A DNA stretch of 64,000 bases from Pseudomonas sp. dw_358 (GTDB lineage: Bacteria; Pseudomonadota; Gammaproteobacteria; Pseudomonadales; Pseudomonadaceae), in NCBI RefSeq assembly GCF_018449655.1, contig NZ_JAAVUX010000018.1, forward strand, positions 51,794 to 115,793, given 5' to 3'. A model generated the notes under the pieces. The model was given only the letters and a program-made list of their open reading frames with translations, was not told the DNA's origin and did no database searches. Shown in pieces: positions 1-9,410 of the stretch; position 1 is the stretch's first letter; each line of letters opens with the position of its first letter. Made by a program: the position numbers and the translations under genes.

Positions 1-55
1 GCAATTCAAGGAAGTGGACCCGGCCCTGTGGGCGCCAGAGTTGTTCAGCCGTTGA
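1..55 (+). CDS. 3' end of an unidentified gene (partial)
   Basis: An open frame enters from the left edge in frame 2 and ends at a TGA at 53-55. The visible tail reads QFKEVDPALWAPELFSR, which has normal amino-acid composition and looks like a real protein C-terminus. Only 17 residues are visible, so no family can be assigned. It points towards the convergent LysR gene that ends at 320. Confidence 0.45.
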   Translation, partial: QFKEVDPALWAPELFSR

Positions 56-319
56 GGCACCGGCAAGCACTGCGGACGACGGTTGCCCCGGGTCTGAATC
101 GGCGGCCGAGGAGAGCTCGAAGTGTTGTTGGGCCGTCAGTTTTTCAGGCGCTTGTCTGCGGCGTGGCCAAGGGAGCCCGCCGCCCAGCGGATTCAGGGTC
201 AGCCGATCGCCGACAGCTCACTTGCCGCGTGGTCTCTGAGGAAGTCGAAAATCTGGACCCGGTCAATCAGGCAATACACCCCGCCCCAGGGTGGAGAAAT
301 CTGCAACAGCTGGAGGATT
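56..319. other. Intergenic stretch with no supported gene
   Basis: This gap lies between the partial gene and the stop of the LysR gene. Several frames are open on both strands, but their translations are rich in Arg, Pro, Ala and Cys, as expected of shadow frames in GC-rich DNA. They show no recognisable motif or convincing ribosome binding site, and no clear hairpin terminator was found. Confidence 0.4.
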
Positions 320-1171
320 TCAGCCCTCCTGCAAATCCAGCAAGCGCTGCGCATTGCCCCGCAAATGCCCGCTGCGCCAGACAAAGTACAGGTCCGTACG
401 CCCCGCTGCCCCCAACGAATGCACCCGCACCGCCGCCCGCCCCGGCAGCGTATCGAGCATCGCCCGGGGCACCCAGGCGGCACCCGCACCAGCGCCCACG
501 CAGGCGAGCATGGTGTGATAGGACTCCATTTCGATCAGCGGCAGCCGCTCGCCCCCGGTGGCTTGGAGCCATCGGTCCAGACGCAGGCGAAACGAGCAGT
601 TCTGCCGAAAGCCATACACTTCCCGACACTGGAGGTCACCGGCTGACCGCACCGGGCCGTGGGCACGCTCAGTGATCAGCAGCAGGTCATCCGAAAACGC
701 ATAGCGGCTGTCCAGCGCCGGTGATTGCACCGGACCGTCGGTCAGGGCGATGTCCAATAACCCCTCGGCGACCTGACTCATCAAGACTTCGGAGACGTCA
801 CTGCGGATATCCATGCTGACCTGGGGATGGCGTTGGCGAAAGCGTCCCACCAACTGCGGCATGAAGGCCACCAGGCCGACGTCCAACGCGCCGAGGGTCA
901 GGTGTCCGCCAATCTCCTCCTCGCGCACCAATGCCTTGGCACCATCGCTCAACTCAAGAATCTGCAACGCCCGCTCCAGCAGCGCCCGGCCGGCCGGCGC
1001 CAGGGTGAGGCGCTGTTTCTCTCGCACGAACAACTGGCAATCCAGATCGGCTTCCAGTTGCTGAATGCGCAGGGTCACACCGGACGGTACCCGGTGCAAT
1101 TCCTTGGCGGCGACCGTCACCGAGCCGGTGCGGGCCACCGCGCAGAAGGCACGTAATTGCGAAAGCTGCAT
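320..1171 (-). CDS. LysR-family transcriptional regulator
   Basis: This is a 283-residue LysR-type regulator. The N-terminus (MQLSQLRAFCAVARTGSVT, then AAKELHRVPSGVTLRIQQLE) is a typical LysR winged helix-turn-helix, and the rest is the two-lobed effector-binding domain. The frame stays open upstream to 1633, but the ATG at 1171 places the helix-turn-helix at the extreme N-terminus as in the family. It is divergent from the aldehyde dehydrogenase, with 102 bases between the starts, so it most likely controls that gene and itself. The effector is unknown. Confidence 0.9.
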   Translation of the reverse strand: MQLSQLRAFCAVARTGSVTVAAKELHRVPSGVTLRIQQLEADLDCQLFVREKQRLTLAPAGRALLERALQILELSDGAKALVREEEIGGHLTLGALDVGLVAFMPQLVGRFRQRHPQVSMDIRSDVSEVLMSQVAEGLLDIALTDGPVQSPALDSRYAFSDDLLLITERAHGPVRSAGDLQCREVYGFRQNCSFRLRLDRWLQATGGERLPLIEMESYHTMLACVGAGAGAAWVPRAMLDTLPGRAAVRVHSLGAAGRTDLYFVWRSGHLRGNAQRLLDLQEG

Positions 1172-1273
1172 AGATATTCTCTTCTTGGAAACGGTCGACT
1201 CAATATATTTCAATTTCCACAACAACTGCAAAGCCCTAGGCTGAACCTCACATGAACCTGCGGAGAAACTTCC

Positions 1274-2743
1274 ATGTACGACGAATTGATCCAGGCCCTG
1301 CTGCCCCGCGAACCCGCCCAGTTCATCGGCGGCCAATGGCACCCCGGCCGCGAGACCCGCGACGTCCTGAACCCGGCTGACGAGCGCGTGATCGGCGTAG
1401 TTGCCGAGGGCGATGAGCACACGGCCGAACTGGCCGTCAGCCATGCCGCCAAGGCGCAGAAAGCCTGGGCACGTCTGGGTCTCGCAGCGCGCGCCGACCA
1501 TCTGCAGCGTCTGCTGGAGCAGGTACAGAGCAACGCCGAGGGCTTGGCTCGCCTGCTGGTCACCGAGCAAGGCAAACCTATCAAGGAAGCGCGTGCCGAA
1601 GTGCAGATGGCCCTGACCATGTTGCGCTATCACGCCGGCCTGGGCTTTCGCCAGACCGGCCAGGTCATGGCCTCAGGCACGCCGGGCCGAACCATCAGCA
1701 TCCGTGAAGAACCCTACGGCGTCGTCGCCGCGATCATCCCCTGGAACTTCCCGCTGGCCATGTTCCTGCGCAAGGTGGCCCCGGCTATCGTTGCGGGCAA
1801 TGCCATCGTGGTGAAACCGAGCGAAAACACGCCGCTCTCGTCACTGGCCATGGCAACCCTGTGCCAGCGCGCCGGCATCCCGGCGGGCGTGGTCAGCGTG
1901 GTCACCGGCCCCGGCAAATCCTTGGGCGATGCGTTGGTCCGTCATCCTAAGACTCAACTGGTCACCATGACCGGCTCCACCCGTGCCGGCGTGCAGATCT
2001 TGCAGGCTGCTGCCGAGAAGGTAATCCCCGTCTCCCTGGAACTGGGTGGCAAGGCGCCGTTCATCGTCATGGCCGATGCCGATCTCGAGCGTGCGGCCAA
2101 GGATGCTGTGGCCTCGCGCATGACCAACTGCGGTCAGGTGTGCATCGCCAACGAACGCACCTACGTCCACGCCTCTGTTCATGACCGTTTCGTCGAGGCC
2201 GTGGTGCGCGAGGTCCAGCACCTTAAACTTGGCAACCCGCAGGATGACGGTACCGATATCGGGCCCAAAGTCAGTGCGGCCGAACGTGATAGCGTCAACG
2301 CGCACCTCAAGCGCGCGCTGGAGCAAGGCGCGAAGATCGCCTTTGGCGGCTCACAGACCTTACCGGCCGGGCTGGAGAAAGGATACTGGGTCGCACCGAC
2401 AGTACTGACCGGCGTGGGCGCCGACGCTGATGTGCTGCGTGCCGAAGTGTTCGGGCCTGTATTGCCGATCGTGGCGTTCGAGCATGAAGAACAAGTCATA
2501 GAGTGGGCCAACGACAGCGAGTACGGCTTGAGTGCCTACGTCTACACCCAGAACCTGGGCACGGCCATGCGCCTGGTAGACGAACTGGAAAGCGGCGAGG
2601 TCTATGTCAACCGGATCGGTCCGGAAGAAATCAACGGTTTCCATGCGGGCTGGAAACGTTCGGGACTGGGCGGCGATGATGGCGAGCAAGGTTATCGCAC
2701 CTATGTGCGCACCAAAGTGACCTACCTGGATTACAACCGGTAA
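1274..2743 (+). CDS. NAD(P)-dependent aldehyde dehydrogenase (AldA-like)
   Basis: This 489-residue cytoplasmic enzyme oxidises an aldehyde to its carboxylate. The ALDH signature is complete: PWNFP near residues 156-160 with the oxyanion Asn158, the general base Glu256 in LELGGK, the nucleophile Cys290 in NCGQVC, and a C-terminal EVFGPVLPI. The sequence around the nucleophile resembles lactaldehyde/glycolaldehyde dehydrogenase AldA, but the substrate cannot be read from sequence. A GGAG-type site precedes the ATG. It is divergent from the LysR gene at 320-1171, its likely regulator, and ends at a hairpin at 2751-2781. Confidence 0.93.
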   Translation: MYDELIQALLPREPAQFIGGQWHPGRETRDVLNPADERVIGVVAEGDEHTAELAVSHAAKAQKAWARLGLAARADHLQRLLEQVQSNAEGLARLLVTEQGKPIKEARAEVQMALTMLRYHAGLGFRQTGQVMASGTPGRTISIREEPYGVVAAIIPWNFPLAMFLRKVAPAIVAGNAIVVKPSENTPLSSLAMATLCQRAGIPAGVVSVVTGPGKSLGDALVRHPKTQLVTMTGSTRAGVQILQAAAEKVIPVSLELGGKAPFIVMADADLERAAKDAVASRMTNCGQVCIANERTYVHASVHDRFVEAVVREVQHLKLGNPQDDGTDIGPKVSAAERDSVNAHLKRALEQGAKIAFGGSQTLPAGLEKGYWVAPTVLTGVGADADVLRAEVFGPVLPIVAFEHEEQVIEWANDSEYGLSAYVYTQNLGTAMRLVDELESGEVYVNRIGPEEINGFHAGWKRSGLGGDDGEQGYRTYVRTKVTYLDYNR

Positions 2744-2750
2744 GTGACCA

Positions 2751-2781
2751 CCGCCCCCACACTGCAACCGTGTGGGGGCGG
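2751..2781. terminator. GC-rich hairpin between convergent genes
   Basis: CCGCCCCCACAC (2751-2762) pairs perfectly with GTGTGGGGGCGG (2770-2781) around a 7-base loop. It lies 7 bases after the aldehyde dehydrogenase stop and 10 bases from the stop of the convergent gene, so it could terminate both. There is no clean U-tract, so termination is inferred from position and stem stability. Confidence 0.6.
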
Positions 2782-2791
2782 CGGCCGAGGG

Positions 2792-3964
2792 TCAGCCCTC
2801 CACGCTGAAGCGCAAGCCGACATGGGCGGTCAACCGCGCCACCAGTGCTTCGTTCAAGGCCGAAGCCGGTGTCCAGCACCCGCCCGGCGTGCGGGTCTGG
2901 TCCACGTCGAAGGCCAGGGTCAACGCCGATTCGGCAAGCATTTTCGAGGTCGACAGGTAGCCCGGGTCCTCGTCACAGCTCACCGAAGCCCGCAGTACCT
3001 GGCCGTCGCCCAGCTCGGCGATGAACAGCAGATCATAGAACCCCGCCTCCATTTCTGCCTGGGTCGGGCCTTGCCCTGGCTGCGGATGGCCGCCTTCGTT
3101 GAAGGAGAAACCTTGCAGGCTCGGCCCGGCATCGGCGGACGGCGCGCCAGGCAGCATCAGCATTTCGTCGTACTGGAAAGCATCGCCCCACGGCTGGCCC
3201 AGCATCAGGTTACTGCGGTGCACGGTCTTGGGGTTGATGTCGGCCATGATGAACGGCCCAACCCACGTGCCGGCCAGTTCGTCTTCATAAGGCGTCTGGC
3301 CATCGGGTTGTGCAACCCCCTTGAAGCCGGCGGTGTAGGCAAACGGATCCGCCAGGACAGCCGCCACTGCCGGGTCCCTGGCCACGGCCTCTTCGGTCGC
3401 GCCGACACTGGCAAAGGTACCGCCAGACAACACACCGTGCATGGCTCGCACACGACCGCGAACACGATGGGCGTAGCGGCCGAACTGACCCAGAGCCTGT
3501 TGCTGGGCAAACCACACGCCCAGGTCGAACGGCACCGAGTCGAAACCGCAGGAGAACACCAGTCGGGCACCGCTGGCGTTGGCGGTGGCCTGATGGGTGG
3601 TGATCATCTCGGCAATCCAGTTCGGCTCGCCGCAGAGGTCGACATAATCGGTGCCGAGTTCCGCGCAAGCAGCCACCAAGGCGCTGCCGTAGCGCTGATA
3701 AGGCCCGACCGTGGAAATCACCACCCGCGTGCGCGCCACCAGGTCACGCAAGGTGGCCGGCTGGCCGGCGTCGGCCTCGATCAACTGCACGCCGCTGTCG
3801 GCGGGCCAACTGCCGCGTATCGCCTGCAGCTTGCTCAGGCTGCGCCCGGCAATGGCCCATTTCAGTTGGCCATTGCCATAACGGCCTTGCAGGTAGTTGG
3901 CCACTAGCTGACCGGTGTAACCGGTGGCGCCCAGCACGACGACATCAAATTCTTTCTGGCTCAT
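2792..3964 (-). CDS. Saccharopine dehydrogenase-like / trans-acting enoyl reductase family protein
   Basis: This 390-residue protein begins with an NAD(P)-binding Rossmann fold (VVVLGATGYTGQL, residues 8-20). It continues with the AGRS, DLCGEP and FSCGFDSVPFDLG stretches typical of saccharopine dehydrogenase NADP-binding-domain proteins, which include the mycobacterial trans-acting enoyl reductases. The real substrate is unknown; true saccharopine dehydrogenase activity is unlikely. The ATG at 3964 was preferred to a TTG at 3973, which sits too close to the upstream GGAG. It is divergent from the LysR gene at 4073. Confidence 0.85.
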   Translation of the reverse strand: MSQKEFDVVVLGATGYTGQLVANYLQGRYGNGQLKWAIAGRSLSKLQAIRGSWPADSGVQLIEADAGQPATLRDLVARTRVVISTVGPYQRYGSALVAACAELGTDYVDLCGEPNWIAEMITTHQATANASGARLVFSCGFDSVPFDLGVWFAQQQALGQFGRYAHRVRGRVRAMHGVLSGGTFASVGATEEAVARDPAVAAVLADPFAYTAGFKGVAQPDGQTPYEDELAGTWVGPFIMADINPKTVHRSNLMLGQPWGDAFQYDEMLMLPGAPSADAGPSLQGFSFNEGGHPQPGQGPTQAEMEAGFYDLLFIAELGDGQVLRASVSCDEDPGYLSTSKMLAESALTLAFDVDQTRTPGGCWTPASALNEALVARLTAHVGLRFSVEG

Positions 3965-3991
3965 GGTACGCAAAGGCTCCGGGGCACGGGT

Positions 3992-4022
3992 TGAGAGGCC
4001 GCCAATCTAACAGCCCCTCTCA
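3992..4022. promoter_or_regulatory. Inverted repeat in a divergent control region
   Basis: TGAGAGG (3992-3998) and CCTCTCA (4016-4022) form a perfect 7-base dyad with a 17-base spacer. It lies between the divergent oxidoreductase and LysR starts, where a LysR operator would be expected. The assignment as an operator is inference. Confidence 0.3.
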
Positions 4023-4072
4023 CCCATGATTAGAGGCTATGATGGCCATGCACTTATAACCCTGAGGCATCA

Positions 4073-4978
4073 ATGGTGGGCGAGTCCCTTAACGACCTGA
4101 ACGCGTTCCTGCTGGTGGCCCGCGCGCGCAGCTTTACCAAGGCCGCGGCGCAGATGGGTATCTCGCAACCGGCCCTGAGCCGCATCATCCGCAAGCTGGA
4201 GGCACGCCTGGGCGTGCAGTTGCTGACCCGCAGCACCCGCAGCGTGGCACCCACCGATGCCGGGCTGCGCCTGATCGAAACCGTGGAGCCGCACTTCGAC
4301 GGCATCGAAGCCGGCGTCGCCGAGCTGCGCGAGCTGGGTGGACGGCCGGCCGGGAGCCTGCGCATCACCTCGCTGGAGCACGCGAGCAAGACCGTACTGG
4401 CCCCTGCCCTGTGCCAATTGATGAGCGACTACCCCGAGATCAATGTGGAGATCAGCAACCATTACGGTCTGGTGGACATCGTCGCCGAGCGCTTCGATGC
4501 CGGCATTCGGCTGGGCGAACAGCTGGCCAAGGACATGATCAGCCTGCGCATCGGCCCGGATTTCCGGCTGATGGTGGTGGGCGCCCCGTCCTATCTGGCG
4601 CGCAGGGGGCGCCCGCGTACGCCCCATGACCTGATCCACCATCGGCGCATCGACTTGCGCCTGCCCACCTCCGGCGGGATGTGGTCGTGGCCGTTCAGCA
4701 GGAACGGTCAAGAGATCAAGGTGCGCGCCGAAGGGCAGCGGGTCTGCAACAACCTGCCGCTGATGGTCGACCTGGCCCTGGGTGGGCTGGGCCTGACCTG
4801 TGTGCCGGAGCACTACGTGGAGGACGAACTGGCCAGTGGACAACTGGTGCAGGTACTGGACGACTGGTGCACCGTCGAACGCGGTTATCACCTTTACTAC
4901 CCCAGTCGCCGCCAGATGAAGCCGGCCTTTCGCTTGCTGCTGGATATCCTCCGCGGTCAGAATGCCGCAGCCAGTTGA
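4073..4978 (+). CDS. LysR-family transcriptional regulator
   Basis: This 301-residue regulator has a clear LysR helix-turn-helix (FTKAAAQMGISQPALSRIIR, roughly residues 21-40, then KLEARLGVQLLTRSTR). It is followed by an effector domain of the broad group often found beside oxidoreductase genes. It is divergent from the saccharopine-dehydrogenase-like gene with about 108 bases between starts, so that gene is its probable target. Confidence 0.9.
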   Translation: MVGESLNDLNAFLLVARARSFTKAAAQMGISQPALSRIIRKLEARLGVQLLTRSTRSVAPTDAGLRLIETVEPHFDGIEAGVAELRELGGRPAGSLRITSLEHASKTVLAPALCQLMSDYPEINVEISNHYGLVDIVAERFDAGIRLGEQLAKDMISLRIGPDFRLMVVGAPSYLARRGRPRTPHDLIHHRRIDLRLPTSGGMWSWPFSRNGQEIKVRAEGQRVCNNLPLMVDLALGGLGLTCVPEHYVEDELASGQLVQVLDDWCTVERGYHLYYPSRRQMKPAFRLLLDILRGQNAAAS

Positions 4979-5040
4979 ATGTGTGGAAGAAAGCCCCCAC
5001 CTATGAACTGAACACCTTTCCATGACCCTAGGAGTCTCCC

Positions 5041-5322
5041 ATGCCTAAAGCCACTGCCCGTCACATCCTGGTTTCCAGCGAAGACAAATGCAACGAACTC
5101 AAAACCCAGATCGAAGGTGGCGCCAGCTTTGCCGACGTGGCCAAGGCCAACTCCAGCTGCCCGTCCAGCCGTCAGGGCGGTGACCTGGGTTCGTTCGGTC
5201 CTGGCCAGATGGTCAAGGAATTCGACACCGTGGTCTTCAGCGCGCCACTGAACGTGGTGCAAGGCCCGGTCAAGACCCAGTTCGGCTACCACCTGCTGGA
5301 AGTGACCAGCCGTCAGGACTGA
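5041..5322 (+). CDS. ppiC: Peptidyl-prolyl cis-trans isomerase, parvulin type
   Basis: This 93-residue single-domain parvulin has no signal peptide, like E. coli PpiC, and so should catalyse prolyl isomerisation in the cytoplasm. Family hallmarks are ARHILVSS at the N-terminus, SSCPSSRQGGDLGSFGPGQMV in the middle, and QFGYHLLEV at the C-terminus with the conserved His. An AGGAG site lies just upstream of the ATG. It is a single-gene unit closed by a strong terminator. A second parvulin lies at 13138. Confidence 0.92.
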   Translation: MPKATARHILVSSEDKCNELKTQIEGGASFADVAKANSSCPSSRQGGDLGSFGPGQMVKEFDTVVFSAPLNVVQGPVKTQFGYHLLEVTSRQD

Positions 5323-5351
5323 TCCCTGCACAGTGCTGAACCGCTGTAAAA

Positions 5352-5385
5352 AAAACGGCCCACCTTCGCGTGGGTCGTTTTGTTT
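5352..5385 (+). terminator. Rho-independent terminator after ppiC
   Basis: AAAACG-G-CCCAC pairs with GTGGG-T-CGTTTT around a CTTCGC loop, and the right arm runs into TTTTGTTT. A stable stem followed by a U-rich tract about 30 bases after the stop makes this the clearest intrinsic terminator in the window. Confidence 0.85.
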
Positions 5386-5445
5386 GCATGACTATTCGCG
5401 CATGATGGGGGCACGTTTCCTACCGACGGGATAGCCATACACTCC

Positions 5446-7308
5446 ATGCGCACGGTTTTCGCCTCCCTTCTGCTGACGATGCTTGCGTTCATCGCCCCGG
5501 CTGCGTTCTGCCTGCCGCTGCATGCCCTGACCGTCTACGGCGAAGCGCCGCGCTACCCCGAGAACTTCCAGCATTTCGACTACGTCAACCCGGATGCGCC
5601 CAAAGGCGGCAGCCTGCGACGCTCAGCGGTGGAACTGGGGCAGTTCGACCACATGCTGCCTTACATCGACAAAGGCACCGGCGTGTCGCAAATCGACGGC
5701 CTGGTGTACGCACCGCTCGCCGTCCGTTCGCTGGATGAGCCCTACACCGTCTACGGTCTGGTGGCCGAGCGCATGGAGCGCGCCGCCGATGGGCTGTCCC
5801 TGCGCTTCTACCTGAACCCCAAGGCACGCTTCGCCGACAACACACCCATCACCGCCCAAGACGTGGTCTACACCTACAACCTGTTGATGACCCAGGGCAG
5901 CCTCAAGTACCGCACCGAGTTCGCCGACGTGGACAAGGTCCAGGTCGAGTCGCCCGGCGTGGTGCGCTACGACTTCAAGAACGCCGATAACCGTACCCTG
6001 GCACTGGACCTGGCGACCCTGCCAGTGTTTCCCGAGCACTGGTGGAAAACCCGCGATTTTGCCGACGGCGGCGGTTTTGAAGCGCCCTTGGGCAGCGGCC
6101 CGTACAAGGTCGGCAAAGTGGACAACGGGCGCAGCATCACTTTCGAGCGCGACCCGAACTGGTGGGGCAAGGACCTGCCGGTGAGCCGCGGCATGTACAA
6201 CTTCGATCACTTCGGCATCGAGTATTTCGGCGACACCGACGTCGCCCGGCAGATCCTGCGCGGCGGCGGCTACGACTACAACCGCGAGTTTTCCGCCACC
6301 GGCTACACCATCGGCTACGCCAGCCCGGCCCTGGATGACGGCCGCCTGCAACGCGCCCACCTGGCCAGCGCCGGGCTGCAGGCGTCCCAGGGCTTTGTCT
6401 TCAACCTGCAACGGCCGATGTTCCAGGACCGCCGCGTGCGCGAGGCGATTGCCCTGCTCTGGGACTTCGAATGGACCAACCGGCAGATGATGCGCAATAT
6501 GTACCTGCGCCAGCAGAGCTACTTCTCCAACAGCCCGCTGGCCGCCACCCAACTGCCCGGCAGCGATGAACTCAAGCTTCTGGAGCCTTTGCGCGGGCAG
6601 ATCCCCGACGAAGTCTTCACCCAGGTGTTCAAGGCGCCGCACACCGACGGCAGCGGCCTGATCCGCGACAAACAGCTGCAAGCCCTGGCCCTGCTGGAGC
6701 AGGCTGGCTGGCACCCGGACGGCGACCGGCTGGTGAACGCCAAGGGCGAGCCGCTGGCCTTCACTTTCCTCAACGCCCAAGGCGGCTTCGAGCGCCTGCT
6801 GCTGCCATGGAAGCGCAACCTGGCGCAGATCGGCATCACCCTGGACATTCGCCGCATCGATTCGGCCCAGTACCTCAACCGCCTGATGGCCCGCGACTAC
6901 GACATGATCGTCACCGGCTACCCGGTGTCCCCGGCGCCGGGCAACGAGCTGTACAACTATTTTGGCTCCAAGGCCGCCAACGACCCCGGTTCGAGCAACT
7001 ACATGGCGTTGCAGAACCCGGCGGTGGACAGCCTCATCGACGGCCTGGTGCGCGCCCGTACCCAGCCACAGATGGCGCTCTACGCCCATGCCCTGGACCG
7101 CGTGCTGCAATGGAACTATTACTGGATACCCAACTATTATCCCCCCGGCACCTCGACCGTGTGGTGGAACCGCTTCGGTATCCCCGCGACACCGGCCAGC
7201 AATGACGAGGCGCCGGAAACCTGGTGGGAAATCAGCCCGCAAGCGCTGACCAACGCACAGATGGCGCTCCATGGGCAAAAGCCCCTCGCACCGCCCAAGG
7301 AGCCCTGA
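5446..7308 (+). CDS. yejA: Oligopeptide / microcin C-type ABC transporter substrate-binding protein (YejA-like)
   Basis: This 620-residue periplasmic binding protein has an N-terminal signal peptide ending near residue 22 and the SBP_bac_5 fold used by oligopeptide importers. The opening TVYGEAPRYPENFQHFDYVN followed by PDAPKGG is characteristic of YejA, which delivers oligopeptides, including microcin C-like peptide-nucleotides, to YejBEF. The next three genes are YejB-, YejE- and YejF-like in the order of the E. coli operon. Its TGA overlaps the yejB ATG by one base. Confidence 0.92.
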   Translation: MRTVFASLLLTMLAFIAPAAFCLPLHALTVYGEAPRYPENFQHFDYVNPDAPKGGSLRRSAVELGQFDHMLPYIDKGTGVSQIDGLVYAPLAVRSLDEPYTVYGLVAERMERAADGLSLRFYLNPKARFADNTPITAQDVVYTYNLLMTQGSLKYRTEFADVDKVQVESPGVVRYDFKNADNRTLALDLATLPVFPEHWWKTRDFADGGGFEAPLGSGPYKVGKVDNGRSITFERDPNWWGKDLPVSRGMYNFDHFGIEYFGDTDVARQILRGGGYDYNREFSATGYTIGYASPALDDGRLQRAHLASAGLQASQGFVFNLQRPMFQDRRVREAIALLWDFEWTNRQMMRNMYLRQQSYFSNSPLAATQLPGSDELKLLEPLRGQIPDEVFTQVFKAPHTDGSGLIRDKQLQALALLEQAGWHPDGDRLVNAKGEPLAFTFLNAQGGFERLLLPWKRNLAQIGITLDIRRIDSAQYLNRLMARDYDMIVTGYPVSPAPGNELYNYFGSKAANDPGSSNYMALQNPAVDSLIDGLVRARTQPQMALYAHALDRVLQWNYYWIPNYYPPGTSTVWWNRFGIPATPASNDEAPETWWEISPQALTNAQMALHGQKPLAPPKEP

Positions 7309-8381
7309 TGCCCGCCTACATCGCCCGTCGCCTGCTGCTGATCCTGCCGACCCTGGTGATCATCCTGCTGGTCAATTTCGTGATCATCCAGGCCGCCCCC
7401 GGTGGCCCGGTGGAACAGGCCATCGCCCACCTGCAAGGCCTGGGCGGCGCCGCGGCGGGCGACGGCGGCGGCGACCGCGCCCAAGGCGCGGCACAAGGCA
7501 CCTCCCGCGCCAGCCGCGGTCTGGACCCGAAACTGATCGCCGACATCCAGCGCCAGTACGGCTTTGACAAACCCGCACCGGAACGCCTGTGGTTGATGCT
7601 CAAGCACTACGCCGTACTGGATTTCGGCGACAGCTTCTTTCGCGGCGCCAAGGTCACCGACCTGATCCTGCAGAAGATGCCGGTGACCTTGTCCCTGGGC
7701 TTCTGGGCCACCCTGATCACTTACCTGGTGTCCATCCCGCTGGGAATTCGCAAGGCCGTGCGCCATGGCAGCGCATTCGATATCTGGAGCAGCAGCGCCA
7801 TCGTCATCGGCTACGCCATGCCGGCGTTTCTGTTCGCCATGCTGTTGATCGTGCTGTTCGCTGGCGGCACCTCGCTGAATTGGTTCCCGGTGCGCGGGCT
7901 GGTGTCGGACAACTTCGACCAGTTGAGCCTGGTGGGCAAGCTGGCCGACTACTTCTGGCACCTGGTGCTGCCGGTGACCTCTTTGGTGATCGGCGGCTTT
8001 GCTACCCTGACCATTCTCACCAAGAATTCGTTTCTCAACGAAATCACCCGCCAGTACGTGGTGACCGCGCGGGCCAAGGGCCTGAGCGAGCGGCGCGTGC
8101 TCTACGGCCACGTCTTTCGCAACGCCATCCTGCTGGTGGTGGCCGGGCTTCCCCAGGCCTTCGTCAGCGTGTTCTTCGCCGGCTCCCTGCTGATCGAAGT
8201 GATCTTCTCCCTCGACGGTCTGGGCCGCATGAGTTACGAGGCAGCGGTGGCACGGGACTATCCAGTGGTGTTCGGCTCGCTGTTCATCTTCACCCTCGCG
8301 GGCCTTTTGATGAAGCTGATCGGCGACCTCTGCTACACCCTGGTGGACCCCCGGATCGACTTTTCAGCGAGGAACGCCTGA
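7308..8381 (+). CDS. yejB: Oligopeptide ABC transporter permease (YejB-like)
   Basis: This 357-residue inner-membrane permease starts MPAYIARRLLLILPTLVIIL, matching the YejB N-terminus. It has an OppB-type transmembrane domain with the ATPase-docking region around VTARAKGLSERRVLYGHVFRNA. A Gly/Ala-rich periplasmic insert (about residues 43-70) occupies the site of a similar low-complexity insert in E. coli YejB. The ATG at 7308 was chosen because it overlaps the yejA stop (TGATG), and the same junction recurs with yejE. Confidence 0.92.
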   Translation: MPAYIARRLLLILPTLVIILLVNFVIIQAAPGGPVEQAIAHLQGLGGAAAGDGGGDRAQGAAQGTSRASRGLDPKLIADIQRQYGFDKPAPERLWLMLKHYAVLDFGDSFFRGAKVTDLILQKMPVTLSLGFWATLITYLVSIPLGIRKAVRHGSAFDIWSSSAIVIGYAMPAFLFAMLLIVLFAGGTSLNWFPVRGLVSDNFDQLSLVGKLADYFWHLVLPVTSLVIGGFATLTILTKNSFLNEITRQYVVTARAKGLSERRVLYGHVFRNAILLVVAGLPQAFVSVFFAGSLLIEVIFSLDGLGRMSYEAAVARDYPVVFGSLFIFTLAGLLMKLIGDLCYTLVDPRIDFSARNA

Positions 8382-9397
8382 TGCTGTCCAGTATCAGCCA
8401 ACGCCGCCTGCAGCGCTTTCGCAGCAACCGTCGCGGCTGGTGGTCGCTGTGGCTGTTCATCGGCCTGTTCACCCTGTGCCTGGGCGGCGAACTGATTGCC
8501 AATGACAAACCCCTGGTGCTCAAATACCACGGCAGTTACTACTTTCCGGTCTTCAAGCGCTACACCGAGCAGCAACTGGGCGGCGAACTGCCCTTCCAGC
8601 CCGACTACCGCAGCGAGTACGTGCGCCAGTTGATCGCCCGTGGCGGCGGCTGGATGTTGTTCCCGCCGATTCCCTTCAGCGCCGACACGCCCAACTACGA
8701 CCTGCTCAAACCCGCACCCAGCCCGCCCAGTGCCGAGAACTGGCTGGGCACCGATGATCAGGCGCGGGACGTGTTGGCCCGAGTGATCTTCGGCGCCCGG
8801 GTGTCGATCCTGTTTGCCCTGGCCTTGACGGTCATCAGCTCGTTGATCGGCATTGCGGCCGGCGCCCTCCAAGGCTACTACGGCGGCTGGATCGACCTGA
8901 TCGGGCAACGCCTGTTGGAGGTCTGGTCGGGGCTGCCGGTGCTGTACCTGCTGATCATCCTGTCGGGTTTCGTGCTGCCCAACTTCTGGTGGTTGCTGGG
9001 CATCATGGTGCTGTTTTCCTGGCTGGCGCTGGTGGACGTGGTGCGCGCGGAGTTTCTGCGCGGGCGTAGCCTGGAATACGTCAAAGCGGCGCGGGCGCTG
9101 GGCCTGACCGACCGCAAGATCATCCTGCGGCATATCCTGCCCAATGCCATGAACGCGACCTTGAGCTACCTGCCGTTCATATTGACCGGCGCCATCTCGA
9201 CCCTGACCGCGCTGGATTTTCTTGGCTTCGGCATGCCCGCAGGCAGTGCGTCGCTGGGCGAGTTGATCGCCCAGGGCAAAACCAACCTGCAAGCGCCGTG
9301 GCTGGCCTTGACTGCCTTTTTTACCTTGGCGGTGGTGCTGTCGCTGCTGGTGTTCATCGGCGAAGCGCTGCGCGATGCCTTTGATCCCCGTGCCTGA
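8381..9397 (+). CDS. yejE: Oligopeptide ABC transporter permease (YejE-like)
   Basis: This is the second permease, 338 residues. An N-terminal transmembrane helix (WWSLWLFIGLFTLCLGGELI) is followed by the long periplasmic stretch found in YejE (NDKPLVLKYHGSYYFPVF). The OppC-type domain with its EAA-like loop (YVKAARALGLTDRKIILRHI) follows. The ATG overlaps the yejB stop by one base. It should pair with YejB to form the membrane channel. Confidence 0.92.
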   Translation: MLSSISQRRLQRFRSNRRGWWSLWLFIGLFTLCLGGELIANDKPLVLKYHGSYYFPVFKRYTEQQLGGELPFQPDYRSEYVRQLIARGGGWMLFPPIPFSADTPNYDLLKPAPSPPSAENWLGTDDQARDVLARVIFGARVSILFALALTVISSLIGIAAGALQGYYGGWIDLIGQRLLEVWSGLPVLYLLIILSGFVLPNFWWLLGIMVLFSWLALVDVVRAEFLRGRSLEYVKAARALGLTDRKIILRHILPNAMNATLSYLPFILTGAISTLTALDFLGFGMPAGSASLGELIAQGKTNLQAPWLALTAFFTLAVVLSLLVFIGEALRDAFDPRA

Positions 9398-9410
9398 CCT
9401 GGAGCGCTCA

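Noticed and set aside
28..675. Long forward frames at the left edge (215 and 174 residues)
   Set aside because: They overlap the LysR gene on the opposite strand, and their composition (Arg, Pro, Ala rich) is that of shadow frames; no motif is present.
1200..1212. T-N11-A element between the first LysR gene and the aldehyde dehydrogenase
   Set aside because: The arms are poorly symmetric (only a few matches) and the AT-rich sequence could produce it by chance.
5623..7278. 551-residue reverse frame opposite yejA
   Set aside because: It lies entirely within a strongly supported YejA gene and its translation has no family signature, a typical GC-rich antisense frame.
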